Positions 1 through 9,691 are shown, counted from the first letter of the stretch. The stretch: DNA of 64,000 bases from Gemmatimonadaceae bacterium (GCA_035533015.1 DATLUQ010000062.1:1-64000); one strand, 5' to 3'. Numbers and translations are program-made. Notes: generated by a model not told the origin, from the letters alone.

Positions 1-2
1 AG

Positions 3-260
3 TTTTGTCGGCACAACTCCCAGGAGGCGTGCCCGTTCAACTGTAAGCGCGCGCGCGACGCGACCGAGCCGCGCTTCCAGCCCCGCGCGGCGACCTGGGA
101 CAAGGATGCGGCGACGCTCGCGCGTGAGAAGGTCGCGATGAGCGAAGATCGATTCCGCACCGCGCTCAAGAGCTCGCCGGTGAAGCGCGCGATGGTGGAG
201 GGCCTCAGGCGCAACGCGGCGGTCCTACTCGAAGGCACGGCGTCGGCCGTCTCGAGCTGA
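3..260 (+). CDS. queG: Epoxyqueuosine reductase QueG, C-terminal fragment
   Basis: Only the last 85 codons lie in the window, reading in frame from base 3 to TGA at 258-260. QueG carries out the final step of queuosine synthesis in tRNA, reducing epoxyqueuosine with a cobalamin and two [4Fe-4S] clusters in the cytoplasm. What is visible is the end of the second ferredoxin-like cluster motif (QEACPFN) and the family tail: a TEPRFQPR segment and then SPVKRAMVEGLRRNAAV, which matches the usual ...SPVKRAxxxGLxRNxxVALGN ending. Oddly, the residue normally Cys four before the CP pair reads Ser, and there is an extra Cys just after CPFN. The assignment rests on the tail alone, since catalytic parts lie outside the window. 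Confidence 0.75.
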   Translation, partial: FCRHNSQEACPFNCKRARDATEPRFQPRAATWDKDAATLAREKVAMSEDRFRTALKSSPVKRAMVEGLRRNAAVLLEGTASAVSS

Positions 261-440
261 CCGGTCGCGAGGCTGCTCCGCCGAGACGCGGCAAACCACC
301 CGCGCCTCTCCGCTGTCGAACCCTCGGCACCAGACCGCCGCCGCCGCCCGCACATCGGGTCGCGTCGCATGCACGGAAGCGAAACCGTCCGGCGGCCGCG
401 CGCGTACTGACGCCCAGAGCCAACAGAGGACTCGAGGAGC

Positions 441-2900
441 ATGAGAAAGATGCGCCGGATGGCCCCCTTTCACATGGTGGTGGTAGTCATGTTGGCGGTG
501 GGCGTGGGAGCCACCACGGCCATCTTCTCGGTGGTGAACGGGGTGCTGCTGCGACCGCTTCCCCTTCCCAACCCACAGCAGCTGGTGCTGGTGGGCGAGC
601 GCGCGCCGCAAATCCCACAGCTGTCGGAGAAATACCAGCTCTTGAATACGCCATCGGCATTTCTCGCCTGGCGGGAACAGGCAAGCGAATTCGAGGCGAT
701 GGCGGCGCTGCAGAGCACCTCGGTCACCCTCGTCGGACAGGGAGTGCCGCAAGTCCTGGATGGTGTGCGAGTAACGCCGAATTTCTTCGACGTGCTCGAG
801 ACCAAGCCGGAACTCGGACGGTTCTTCGCCCCCGCTGACGCCGCCGACAGCAGCCGCCCGATGGTCATCACGGACGCGCTGTGGCGGTCGGCGTTCAACG
901 GCGACCCGCGCGTGATCGGGCGGACAGTGGGCGCGCCGGGAGGTGAAGCGCGCGTGATCGGCGTGTTGCCGGCCAACTTCCGCATCGGGGGCAGCGAACT
1001 CGGGCCGATGGCGGCCGGCAAGCCGACCCAGTTCTTCCTTCCCTTCGAGTTCGGGCCCGACATCGGCGGTGACCTGACATCCGTCTGGTCGAACTTCAAC
1101 TTCACGGTGATCGGGCGCATGAAGTCCGGGGTAACCGCCGGACAAGCGCTGGCGCAGCTCAACGCGATTCAGGCCCGCCTGGCGGCCGACGCGCCGGACA
1201 AGGCGCCGAATATGACCCTGCAGGCGACGATTACGCCGGTGCTCGATTACGCCACGCACGGCTCGCGACAGGAGTTGTGGCTGCTGCTGGGCGCGGTGGG
1301 CGCGGTGTTGCTGATCATCAGCGTCAACCTGGGCGGACTCTGGGTGAGCCGGGTGGTCGACCGGCGGCGCGATTGGGCGATCCGTATCGCGCTCGGCGCC
1401 CAACCCGGACGGCTGGCGCGCCAGGTGTTGGGCGAGGGACTCACCCTCGGACTCATCGGGGGCGCGCTCGGGATGGCGTGCGCCGCGGCCGGCTTGCAGG
1501 GGCTGCTGGCACTGGCCCCAGACGACATTCCCCGCCTCGACCAGGTACACGCGGATTGGCGGGTGTTGGCGGTGGGCCTCCTGCTCTCGGCGGGCGCCGG
1601 AATGCTGACCGGACTCGTTCCGGCACTGCGGGTGGGGCGCGGCGATCCGCAGGACACGCTCAAGGCCGGGAGCGCGGCGACCACGGCCGGGCCGGCGGGC
1701 GTGCGCTCGCGGCAGGGATTGATCGCGCTGCAGGCGGCACTTTCTACTTTGCTAATAGCCGCGGCCGGACTCCTGGGCGTCAGCCTGTACAGGTTGATGA
1801 CCAGGCCCGCGGGATTCTCCACCGAACAGGCGGTCGAAGCCCGGGTGGTGGTCAGCAGCTATGGCGACGCGGGACGCGACCGGATTCTGCAGCAGATCAC
1901 GACGGCCGTGGGGGCGATCCCGGGCGTGCGGGCCGCGGGACTCACGTCGCACCTGCCGCTGCAGGGCGAGACGTGGATCGACGGGGCGGGCGCGCCGGGA
2001 AAGGCGTATCCGACGGCGCAGCAGCCGAGCGTGAACGTGCGCTTCGTCGGCGGGGATTACTTCTCGACGATGCGCATTCCGCTGATTGCGGGGCGCAATT
2101 TCCGCGAGAGCGATCGGCCCTCCGGATGGCCGCCGAAGAGCCGGGCCGACGAGGAGAAGATGCACGAGGGTGTGATCATTTCGGAGGCCACCGCGCGGCT
2201 GATCTGGCCGGGACGCGACCCGCGCTCCCTCGTGGGGCAGCCGATCGCGTTCAACGGGCTGACGCCGACAATCGTGGGCGTGGCTGCCGATGCACTCGAC
2301 GGGACATTGACGTCGGCCGCCCCGGCGGTAGTCTATCAGCCGTATTGGAACTGGGACCCCGGGGCCTTTTCGTTGGTGCTGCGCGCCGCGCTGCCGTTGA
2401 GCGCGATCGCAACGCCCCTGCGCCAAGCAGTCTGGAAACTAGCGCCGAACGCGGCGATTCCGGAGATCGAGCCGCTGGGATCGCTGCGGGCCGCCGCGAC
2501 GGCGCCGCAGCGCTATCAGTTCACGCTATTGATGACGTTCGCGGGCCTGGCCCTGCTCCTGGCGGCGATCGGGGTGTACGCGCTCGTGGCACACAGCGTG
2601 GCGCAGCGCAAGAAGGAACTGGCGATCCGGCTCGCGTTGGGCGCGCCGGCTGGCGCCATTCGCGGGCTCATTGCCGGACAGGCCCTGGCGCCCGTAGGGC
2701 TGGGAGCGCTGGCGGGGTTGGCCGCGGCGTTGGCCGGCGGGCGCCTGCTGCGGAGTCTGCTCTACGGGGTCGGCGCACACGACCCGGTATCGCTCGGCGC
2801 GGCCGCGGGCGTGGTGCTGCTCGCCGCCGCGCTGGCCTGTCTGCTGCCGGCGTGGCGGGCGACGCGGGTCGACCCCGTGCTGGCGATGCGCGCGGACTAG
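441..2900 (+). CDS. ADOP-family ABC permease (FtsX/MacB-like), 819 aa
   Basis: An inner-membrane protein of the ADOP (acidobacterial duplicated orphan permease) type. The first transmembrane helix (residues about 10-30) runs into the family signature AIFSVVNGVLLRPLP. A MacB-type periplasmic domain follows, then an FtsX domain of three helices (about 280-400), a second periplasmic domain and a second FtsX domain (about 690-815) containing the ALVAHSVAQRKKELAIRLALGA motif. Relatives lack a fused ATPase, and their partner and substrate are generally unknown. GAGGAG lies five bases before the ATG. The protein lacks the roughly 20-residue amphipathic stretch that usually precedes helix 1 in this family. 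No ATPase gene is adjacent, so it is an orphan permease. Confidence 0.9.
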   Translation: MRKMRRMAPFHMVVVVMLAVGVGATTAIFSVVNGVLLRPLPLPNPQQLVLVGERAPQIPQLSEKYQLLNTPSAFLAWREQASEFEAMAALQSTSVTLVGQGVPQVLDGVRVTPNFFDVLETKPELGRFFAPADAADSSRPMVITDALWRSAFNGDPRVIGRTVGAPGGEARVIGVLPANFRIGGSELGPMAAGKPTQFFLPFEFGPDIGGDLTSVWSNFNFTVIGRMKSGVTAGQALAQLNAIQARLAADAPDKAPNMTLQATITPVLDYATHGSRQELWLLLGAVGAVLLIISVNLGGLWVSRVVDRRRDWAIRIALGAQPGRLARQVLGEGLTLGLIGGALGMACAAAGLQGLLALAPDDIPRLDQVHADWRVLAVGLLLSAGAGMLTGLVPALRVGRGDPQDTLKAGSAATTAGPAGVRSRQGLIALQAALSTLLIAAAGLLGVSLYRLMTRPAGFSTEQAVEARVVVSSYGDAGRDRILQQITTAVGAIPGVRAAGLTSHLPLQGETWIDGAGAPGKAYPTAQQPSVNVRFVGGDYFSTMRIPLIAGRNFRESDRPSGWPPKSRADEEKMHEGVIISEATARLIWPGRDPRSLVGQPIAFNGLTPTIVGVAADALDGTLTSAAPAVVYQPYWNWDPGAFSLVLRAALPLSAIATPLRQAVWKLAPNAAIPEIEPLGSLRAAATAPQRYQFTLLMTFAGLALLLAAIGVYALVAHSVAQRKKELAIRLALGAPAGAIRGLIAGQALAPVGLGALAGLAAALAGGRLLRSLLYGVGAHDPVSLGAAAGVVLLAAALACLLPAWRATRVDPVLAMRAD

Positions 2901-2910
2901 CTTCTCGGCC

Positions 2911-2924
2911 CCGCCGGTCGGCGG
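2911..2924. terminator. Short hairpin between convergent genes
   Basis: CCGCC-GGTC-GGCGG can form a five-pair GC stem in the 45-bp gap between the permease and the leftward sortilin-like gene. There is no T-run on either side, so a terminator role is only plausible. Confidence 0.25.
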
Positions 2925-2945
2925 AGAGCTGCGCCGGTTCGCCAT

Positions 2946-5900
2946 CTACTGCGCCACCCCGAGTTTCGCCATCGCCGCGCGCAGCTTGGCCTCGCCCGCC
3001 TGCGCCTCCTGCGCCATGACGTGGTAGACGGCCGCTTCGGCGGCGTTCGGCGCGGCATACGCCATGTCGATTTGCCCGGCGAGAAGCCCGAGGTGGGTGC
3101 GCAGCTTCGGCTCGAAGACGAGGTCGCCCTCGCTGGAAGTGATTTTCAGTTGGACGAGCGAATCAATCGCGCCGGTAAGCGGGGTGAGCGCCGTCGAATC
3201 GCGGCCGGCCCTGGCCAGGCTGTCGCGCACGGTGATCGCCCGGTTGAGCGCGGTGTCGAGCGAGTCGAGCGTCGCGTGAATCTGCAGCTGGAGCGCCAGA
3301 CGCTGCGCGAGCGCGTCGGGCCCCACGTGAATCCGCGGATCGAGCGACACCTCGAACGGCGCCGTCAGCTTCTCGCCGCCGTAGGCGAGCACGACCCGAT
3401 AGCTGCCCGGCACCACGACCGGGCCGTCGACGTTGTTGTCGACATCGGCGTCCTCCGGCGCGTTGAATCCTTTCACCTCCGCTGCGTCGGCATAGCGTAA
3501 GTCCCACTGAAAGTGGTTCATGCCTGGTTGGATCGCGGTGAGATGCTTGAGGGCGTCGGCCCGCTGCTCGCTCGTTGACTCCGAATCCTCGGCGGCCTTC
3601 GACTTCTTCGTTTCGGACGTGTCTTTGAGGTGCAGGTGGAACTCGCGGATCAGGGCCCCGGACGAATCGGTGAACGAGAGCTCGACCGGCGTCGAACCGT
3701 CATAGGTCTTGGGAATCTGGAAGAAGATCCGCGCGCCGAACGCCGGATTTTCACCGGCGTCGTGCGGCGCGCCCTCGTCTCCAGGCCCGCCGTATGCGTG
3801 GCTCAGCCAGGCACGCTCCGGCGTGAACAGCGCCGCGCGGTCGGCGGGCGGCGCGGCGCGTCCGGTCATCTGCTCCAGCAACGTCAGATTGTCGAGAATC
3901 CAGAACGCACGCCCGTGGGTCGCGATCGCGACGTCGCCCTGCCGCGTGTCGATGGCGATGCCCCGCACCTGTACCGGGGGAAGATTGAGCGAGAGCGGCC
4001 GCCAGCTCGCCGCGCCGTCGAGGCTCACGTACACCGTGGTCTTGGTGCCGAGGAAGAAGAGGTTCGAGTCGGCGGGATCCTGACGGATCACGAACCCGTA
4101 CGCGTCCTTGGGCAGCCCGGCCGTGATCGGCGTCCAGTGCCGCCCGAAATCAGTGGTCTTGAATAGGTACGGCGTGAAGTCGTCCCACATGTAGCGCTGC
4201 GCGGCCAGATACGCCGTGCCGCGGTCGACGTGCGAGGGCTCGACGGAGCTGATGTCGCACCACGTGGGAAGCGCGGGCGGCGTGACGTTCGTCCAGTGCG
4301 CACCGCCGTCCGTGGTCACGTGGACGAGGCCATCGGAGGAGCCGGCCCAGATCACGCTGTCGTCGCGCGGGGAGACGGCCAGCGCCGACACCGACGGATA
4401 TACCTCCGCGCCCGACTGATCGATGTCGATCGGGCCGCCGCTCGGTGCCTCCGTCGCGGGATCGTTCCGCGTGAGGTCGGGGCTGATCGTCTTCCACGTG
4501 GCGCCATGGTCGTCGCTGCGCATCACGTACTGCGACCCGACCAGGAGCTCATCCGGATTGTTGGGCGAAAAAAGAATGGGATGCGTCCAGGCCCAGCGGT
4601 ACTTGAGCTCGGCCGAGGACGCGGCGTCCTGATAGTAGGGCCAGGGGCTGATGCTCTTGAACTCGCCGATCGCCCGATCGTACGTCATGAACAGACTGTA
4701 ATAATCGGCCCCGTACGTGATGTCCGGCCTTCCGGGCTGGGGCACGCTCGGCGTGCTCTCCCCGCCCGCCGACATCTTCCAATCGCTCAGCGAGATCTCG
4801 CCGTTGGGCGACGCGCTCGGCCCTTCCGTGGAGCCCTCGTCCTGCTGCGCCCCGTAGAGGTGGAACGGAAACCGGCCGTCGATGTTGACGTCGTAGAACT
4901 GCCCGGTCGGCTGGTTGTCCTCCGTGCTCCAGGTCTTGCCACCATCGGTCGAGACCGTGGCCCCGCCGTCGTTCCCCTCGAGCAGGATGTTCGGATCGCT
5001 GGGGTTGATCCACACCGTGTGGTTGTCGCCGTGCGGGGGGCTGAGAGCGGTGAACGTCTTGGCGCTGTCACGCGACACATAGAGCGCGTCGACCTCCGGC
5101 ATGTACACGGTGTTCGCATCCGTAGGGTCGACGAAGATCGCCATGTAGTAGAACGCGCGCTGGCGGAGCTTCCACTCCGTGTTCACGCGCGTCCAGCTGT
5201 TGCCGCCGTCGTCCGACCGAAAGACGCCGCCGTCCTTGGCCTGAATGGTCGCGTAGACGACGTTGGGCGCGCTGGCGGCAACCGCGATCCCGATCTTGCC
5301 CAGCAGCCCGCTTGGCAACCCGGGATTGCGCGAGATGTTCGTCCAGTGCTCGCCCCCGTCGTTGGACTTGTAGATGCCGCTGCCCGCGCCGCCGCTCGAG
5401 AGGGACCAGGGCGTCCGGTAGGCCTGCCAAGTCGCCGCGTAGAGCACGTCGGGCGCACCGGGCTGCATGACCAGATTCACCACCCCCGTGCTGTCGTTCA
5501 CGAACAGCACCCGCTGCCAGGTCTTGCCGGCATCGTTCGTCTTGAAGACGCCGCGGTTGGGACCGGGAACGAATACGTGGCCCAACGAAGAGGCATAGAC
5601 CACGTCGGGATTCCTGGGGTCGACGATCAGGTTGCTGATGGTGTGCGTGTCCTCAAGGCCCGCGGCATGCCACGTCTTCCCCCCGTCCGCCGAGCGGAAG
5701 ACACCGTCCCCGGTGATCATGTCGCCGCGGATGTCGCTCTCGCCCGTCCCCACGTAGATCACGTCCGGGTTGGACGGCGCCACCGCGATGGCTCCGATGC
5801 TGTTGCTCGAGCCCGGCAGCGTGCTGTCGGAGATGTTCCTCCACACGTTGCCGTAGTCGGTGCTCTTCCAGACGCCGCCGTCCACAGCTCCCATGTAGAA

Positions 5901-6110
5901 GAGGTTCGCCTTGCCCGGCACGCCGGCGACGGCGACCACCCGGCCGCCCACGTAGGGCCCCACGCTGCGCCAACGCAGTGCGCTGACGGGCGCGGAGATC
6001 TTTGTACCCTGGGCGTGCGCGCCCGCAGGGAGTGCGACCGCGGTGAACGTCACGATGATCGCGCGAACGATCCCTCGGCGCGACCAGCGAACAGCAGAGC
6101 GGCGTCTCAT
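2946..6110 (-). CDS. Secreted sortilin/VPS10-like beta-propeller protein, 1054 aa
   Basis: A large exported protein. The N-terminus (about residues 1-33) is a signal peptide: an arginine-rich start, a hydrophobic core and an AHAQ cleavage site. Residues about 40-720 are tandem BNR/Asp-box blades of the VPS10/sortilin type, seen as many copies of S.DGG..W and D.GG.TW motifs with linking phrases such as VYVGTGE and DPRNPDVVYA. The C-terminal third (about 780-1054) has Ig-like and alpha-helical stretches. Such proteins are abundant in Gemmatimonadota and Acidobacteriota and are annotated as glycosyl hydrolase or sortilin-like, but no enzymatic residue can be pointed to here. GAGG lies seven bases before the ATG. 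Function unknown; probably a periplasmic or surface binding protein. Confidence 0.85.
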   Translation of the reverse strand: MRRRSAVRWSRRGIVRAIIVTFTAVALPAGAHAQGTKISAPVSALRWRSVGPYVGGRVVAVAGVPGKANLFYMGAVDGGVWKSTDYGNVWRNISDSTLPGSSNSIGAIAVAPSNPDVIYVGTGESDIRGDMITGDGVFRSADGGKTWHAAGLEDTHTISNLIVDPRNPDVVYASSLGHVFVPGPNRGVFKTNDAGKTWQRVLFVNDSTGVVNLVMQPGAPDVLYAATWQAYRTPWSLSSGGAGSGIYKSNDGGEHWTNISRNPGLPSGLLGKIGIAVAASAPNVVYATIQAKDGGVFRSDDGGNSWTRVNTEWKLRQRAFYYMAIFVDPTDANTVYMPEVDALYVSRDSAKTFTALSPPHGDNHTVWINPSDPNILLEGNDGGATVSTDGGKTWSTEDNQPTGQFYDVNIDGRFPFHLYGAQQDEGSTEGPSASPNGEISLSDWKMSAGGESTPSVPQPGRPDITYGADYYSLFMTYDRAIGEFKSISPWPYYQDAASSAELKYRWAWTHPILFSPNNPDELLVGSQYVMRSDDHGATWKTISPDLTRNDPATEAPSGGPIDIDQSGAEVYPSVSALAVSPRDDSVIWAGSSDGLVHVTTDGGAHWTNVTPPALPTWCDISSVEPSHVDRGTAYLAAQRYMWDDFTPYLFKTTDFGRHWTPITAGLPKDAYGFVIRQDPADSNLFFLGTKTTVYVSLDGAASWRPLSLNLPPVQVRGIAIDTRQGDVAIATHGRAFWILDNLTLLEQMTGRAAPPADRAALFTPERAWLSHAYGGPGDEGAPHDAGENPAFGARIFFQIPKTYDGSTPVELSFTDSSGALIREFHLHLKDTSETKKSKAAEDSESTSEQRADALKHLTAIQPGMNHFQWDLRYADAAEVKGFNAPEDADVDNNVDGPVVVPGSYRVVLAYGGEKLTAPFEVSLDPRIHVGPDALAQRLALQLQIHATLDSLDTALNRAITVRDSLARAGRDSTALTPLTGAIDSLVQLKITSSEGDLVFEPKLRTHLGLLAGQIDMAYAAPNAAEAAVYHVMAQEAQAGEAKLRAAMAKLGVAQ

Positions 6111-6301
6111 GATTCGGCCTCATTCCAGGAGAGAGCGGACGCGACGTTTGTTTGGCCGCGAGGGGTCGGCGAAGAGTGTCCGCGATGCATAGGGTCTGGG
6201 ACCTGGGAAGGTGGAGATCGGCGTGTGACGGGGCAAGGCGAACGGAACCGCGGCGCCGCGCGGTGTCGCCGGGGCACATCTCCCACGCGGTGCGGCGGCG
6301 G

Positions 6302-8017
6302 TTACTTCGCGTGCGGCGCCGCCAACTGGACGGTCGCGAGCGCGACCGAATTCGCCTTGGGCACCGTGACCGTGGTCGTGAGTTGCGGGCTCAGCGCACT
6401 CCCCACGACGAGCGCCACCGGTTCGCCCCGGGGCGGATCGCACACCGCCACCCGCCCGTCGCTGTCGGTCAGCCCCTCCGACCGCCCTTCACGTGCGATC
6501 GGAATCCCCAGCACCCGGTACGAGGCTTCCTTCCAGGTCGCGACCACGCTGTCGCGCGGCACGTTCCATCCATCGCCATTCACCACGTGCACCAGCAGCA
6601 CGGTTGCGGGCATCGGACCGTTGGGATCGCCGCACACGCCGCGCGCCGCCACGACGGCCGAGTCCAGATGGACCACCGCCGGCACCGTGTCGGTGAACGC
6701 CGCGAACGCGGAGTCCGTCGGGGAATTCTGCGCCACGCCCCCGATGGCGAGCTGCCGTTCGGCCGCCCGCACGGCGTACCGTCCCGGCAGCAGCCCGTCA
6801 AGGCGGAAGCGGCCCAGGGAGTCGGTGGTGGTCGTGTCGTTCGTGCCGGCGAGCCAGACGCGCACGCCAGCGGTGTCGACCCCGCGTATCGCGCCGGGGC
6901 GGTCGTGGTCGCCGCCCGTTGCGGCCGTCACGTACCCGTGCATCGACGCAGTGGGCGCATCCCAGTGGCTGCCGTCGGGCCACTGCGCGCCGATCACCAC
7001 GCCGCCGCTGACCATCACGCGCGTCCGCGTGCCGCCAGACGACCGCGAACCCGCCGCGAAGCCCCGCGACACCAGTTCGGGGGAGGCGATCGACCACGAA
7101 TCGATGAATACGACGCCGTTCGGCATCGCGCGGAAGGAGATCGCGCCACCGGCTCCCGCGGCGCGCTGCCAATCCGGGAGGCCTGTGTACTGGAATTCGA
7201 GCGTCCGCACCGCGGGATGCGTCCGGTCGATCCACAGCACCCCGCGGACGTCCACCAGCCGGTCGCGCCCCGGCGCCGGCTCGAACGCGAGCCCGATCTC
7301 GCCGGTGTGGGCCGCGGCGGAGTCGGCGATGGAGAAGCAGTGCGTGGCGGCAAAGCTGTCGTCGAGCAGAACGTCCACGTCCGGCGCCCCCAATTCGGAA
7401 TCCGTGCCGCGTTCCAACCGATAGCCGTGCGCGGCGAAGTAGGCGGCCGTCGCGATCGGTACGTACGGGCGCGACGTGCGCGCCGACGCCCGCCGTATCT
7501 GCTGCCAGGCCACCGACGCCCGGTCCTCGCCGAACAGGCGCTCGTATTCGATCAGCTGCATATCCCCGGGCCGCGAGGCGCGCGCAGCCACGGACGCGAG
7601 CAAGGCGGCGCCCGCTTGCTCCCACAGGCCGAGCGCCTGTTCGCGGTCGTTGCGGTCCGGACACTGCTCCCCCTCGCTCACCGTCACCTTTTCCAGCAGC
7701 GAGGGCAGGGGTTCGAGCGTGAAGTTCACCTCCAGCGTCGACCCGGCGCTGACCAGCTGCTTGGAATCGACGGGGTGGAAGCCGATGCGCACCACCCGCA
7801 GGCGCACCGTGCCGGGGGGCAGCGCCAGCCAGAAGGCGCCCGCGGCGTCGCTGAGCGCGCGGGCCAGCGACACCCCGTCGGCGCCGAGCGCGGATACGAC
7901 GGCGCCGGGCACCGGCTGGTGGCTCAACGCATCCCGCACCGCCCCGTGCGCTTGCTGCGCCAACGCGGGGCGGGCGCAGGCCACGAACAACACGGCGACC
8001 CAGCTCCGCAGACGCAT
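6302..8017 (-). CDS. Exported protein with carboxypeptidase-regulatory (Ig-like) domains, 571 aa
   Basis: The chosen ATG at 8017 gives a clear signal peptide (about 1-21, ending PALAQ). Upstream in-frame codons run antisense through the amidohydrolase gene and are rejected. Residues about 22-110 form a CarboxypepD_reg/peptidase-associated fold: GAVRDALSHQPVPGAVV, then a DAAGAFWLALPPG beta-strand pattern. A second similar domain sits near residues 370-430 (DSLGRFRLDGLLPG), and a third may follow. There is no TonB-plug or beta-barrel, so it is not a receptor. The role is unknown; it is probably periplasmic or anchored outside. It lies downstream of, and divergent from, the amidohydrolase. Confidence 0.75.
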   Translation of the reverse strand: MRLRSWVAVLFVACARPALAQQAHGAVRDALSHQPVPGAVVSALGADGVSLARALSDAAGAFWLALPPGTVRLRVVRIGFHPVDSKQLVSAGSTLEVNFTLEPLPSLLEKVTVSEGEQCPDRNDREQALGLWEQAGAALLASVAARASRPGDMQLIEYERLFGEDRASVAWQQIRRASARTSRPYVPIATAAYFAAHGYRLERGTDSELGAPDVDVLLDDSFAATHCFSIADSAAAHTGEIGLAFEPAPGRDRLVDVRGVLWIDRTHPAVRTLEFQYTGLPDWQRAAGAGGAISFRAMPNGVVFIDSWSIASPELVSRGFAAGSRSSGGTRTRVMVSGGVVIGAQWPDGSHWDAPTASMHGYVTAATGGDHDRPGAIRGVDTAGVRVWLAGTNDTTTTDSLGRFRLDGLLPGRYAVRAAERQLAIGGVAQNSPTDSAFAAFTDTVPAVVHLDSAVVAARGVCGDPNGPMPATVLLVHVVNGDGWNVPRDSVVATWKEASYRVLGIPIAREGRSEGLTDSDGRVAVCDPPRGEPVALVVGSALSPQLTTTVTVPKANSVALATVQLAAPHAK

Positions 8018-8121
8018 TGGGTCGAATATGAGCGCCCATCGAGGGCGCGCAAGCGACGCTGTCCCGGCTCCGCAGTCAGGCCGGCCCCGGCGGATCGGGC
8101 GAAGCGAAACGAGCGCGGCCA

Positions 8122-8150
8122 TTGACAGCGGGCCGCCTCCCCTCAGCTTT
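8122..8150 (+). promoter_or_regulatory. Possible promoter of the amidohydrolase gene
   Basis: A perfect TTGACA at 8122-8127 lies in the divergent gap. The hexamer 17 bases downstream (AGCTTT) is a poor -10, so only the -35 is convincing. Confidence 0.2.
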
Positions 8151-8212
8151 TGCCTCCTGCACGCAGCGGGCGCGGTTCGTCTGCAATTCTCGGTAGCGGT
8201 CTGGAGGGTTCG

Positions 8213-9619
8213 ATGAAAACGATTGCTTCGCTGACTCTGGCTCTGACGATTTTCGGCGCCGCGCCCGCGGTGGTACGGGCGCAGGCCCGCGGAACCGGTT
8301 CCGCCACCATCGCGACGCCGATCGTGCTGCACGCGGCGCGGCTGTTCGAGGTCGTACCGGGGCGGATCGTCAGCCCCGGCGAGGTGCTGATCCAGGGCGA
8401 CCGCATCCAGGCCGCCGGCACGTCGGTGCCGCATCCCGCCGGCGCGAGAGTCATCGACCTCGGGGACATGACGCTGATGCCGGGACTGATCGACGCCCAC
8501 GTGCACCTCTTTCTGCACCCGGCGCCGCCCTCGGAGGGCATGCAGACGGTGGACGAGTCGGCGCCCGAACGGACGATCGAGGCGACGCTGGCCGCGAAGG
8601 CCGACTTGATGGCGGGCTTCACCTCCGAGCGCGAGATGGGCACCGAAGGCGCGGGCCCGGCGGACGCCGCCGTGCGCGATGCCATCAACCGGGGGCTCAT
8701 TCCGGGCCCAAGGCTCCGCATCAGCGGCATGGCGATCTCGATCCTCGGCGGCCACGAGGACGCAATTGGTTTCAACCCGGCGCAACACGTCCTGGGGAAT
8801 GCCGACTACGCCAACGATACCGAGCAGCTCATCGAGACGATCCGCGAGCAGCACAAGGAAGGATCGAGTTTCGTGAAGATCTACGAAACGGGGCCCGACG
8901 AAATGGTGCCGGACGGCTCGGCTCCCTGCATGGGTAATCCGATCTGCGCGCAGCTCGGGATCGGCGAGCAGGCGGGCGACCCGCAGTTCTGGGATTTCCA
9001 TACGCCATATCAGTATACTGAAGAACAGCTCCAGGCAGCCGTGGCCGAGGCCGCTCGGCTGAACACCAACGTGGGCGTGCACTGCCAGGGCGAGCCGGCG
9101 GCGCGGTTTGCCGTGGAGGCGGACGTGGCGTCCATCGATCACGCGACGCAGCTCAGTGACGGGACGATGCAGATGATGAAGGAGAAGGACATCCCCGCCG
9201 TGCCGACGTTCACCATTTTCGAATACTTCGCGGATCACGCGGGGAGCGCAGCGGCGGCCGCGCGCGAACACGCCATGCTGGAGTACAAGATCCGCGAGTT
9301 CAAACGGCAGGTCGCGGCGGGGACCCCGATGGCTGTGGGGTCGGACGTGGGGCCGTTCCCGCACGGGACGCAGGCGAGGGAATTCGAGTTGATGGTGAAG
9401 TACGGGATGACCCCGCTGGCCGTGCTCGAGGCCGATTACCGGAACGATCCGCGCATTCTGACGTGGCAGAACGAAGTGGGACAACTGACGCCCGGATACT
9501 TTGCAGACGTGATTGCGGTGCCCGGGAATCCGCTGCAGGACATTACGGCGGTAGAGCGCGTGCAGTTCGTAATGAAGGGCGGCGTCGTGTACAAGGGCGA
9601 GGGCGTTCACGCGCCCTGA
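8213..9619 (+). CDS. Exported metal-dependent amidohydrolase, 468 aa
   Basis: An amidohydrolase-superfamily enzyme of the imidazolonepropionase-like group, expected to hydrolyse a cyclic amide or imino bond, or a dipeptide, in the periplasm. The metal-site elements appear in order: DAHVHLF (the HxH pair), a Lys in SFVKIYETG, His in GVHCQGE, His in SIDHATQLS, and the Asp of AVGSDVGP. The ATG at 8213 is chosen over an upstream in-frame ATG at 8150 because GGAGG lies five bases before it and it begins a good signal peptide (about 1-23, ending VVRAQ). The C-terminus has the usual metal-independent beta-sheet closing with GYFADVIAVPGNPL. The substrate cannot be told from sequence. Confidence 0.88.
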   Translation: MKTIASLTLALTIFGAAPAVVRAQARGTGSATIATPIVLHAARLFEVVPGRIVSPGEVLIQGDRIQAAGTSVPHPAGARVIDLGDMTLMPGLIDAHVHLFLHPAPPSEGMQTVDESAPERTIEATLAAKADLMAGFTSEREMGTEGAGPADAAVRDAINRGLIPGPRLRISGMAISILGGHEDAIGFNPAQHVLGNADYANDTEQLIETIREQHKEGSSFVKIYETGPDEMVPDGSAPCMGNPICAQLGIGEQAGDPQFWDFHTPYQYTEEQLQAAVAEAARLNTNVGVHCQGEPAARFAVEADVASIDHATQLSDGTMQMMKEKDIPAVPTFTIFEYFADHAGSAAAAAREHAMLEYKIREFKRQVAAGTPMAVGSDVGPFPHGTQAREFELMVKYGMTPLAVLEADYRNDPRILTWQNEVGQLTPGYFADVIAVPGNPLQDITAVERVQFVMKGGVVYKGEGVHAP

Positions 9620-9641
9620 GGCGCCGTGCCGCGTGCGCACA

Positions 9642-9691
9642 GACCGGCGGCCTCCGAACTCGTTGTTGGAGAACGCATTCGCCCGCCGGTC
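9642..9691. other. Two-stem RNA/DNA structure between convergent genes
   Basis: A perfect nine-pair outer stem (GACCGGCGG at 9642-9650 with CCGCCGGTC at 9683-9691) encloses a second stem, CTCC-g-AAC (9652-9659) with GTTGGAG (9665-9671), with one bulged G and a five-base loop. It sits in the 205-bp gap between the amidohydrolase and the diguanylate cyclase, which are transcribed toward each other. A bidirectional terminator is the simplest reading. A structured RNA is possible. The rest of that gap shows nothing recognisable. Confidence 0.45.

Noticed and set aside
4230-7424. Long rightward open frame opposite the sortilin-like gene
   Set aside because: Same reason; no domain or signal and it crosses two real genes.
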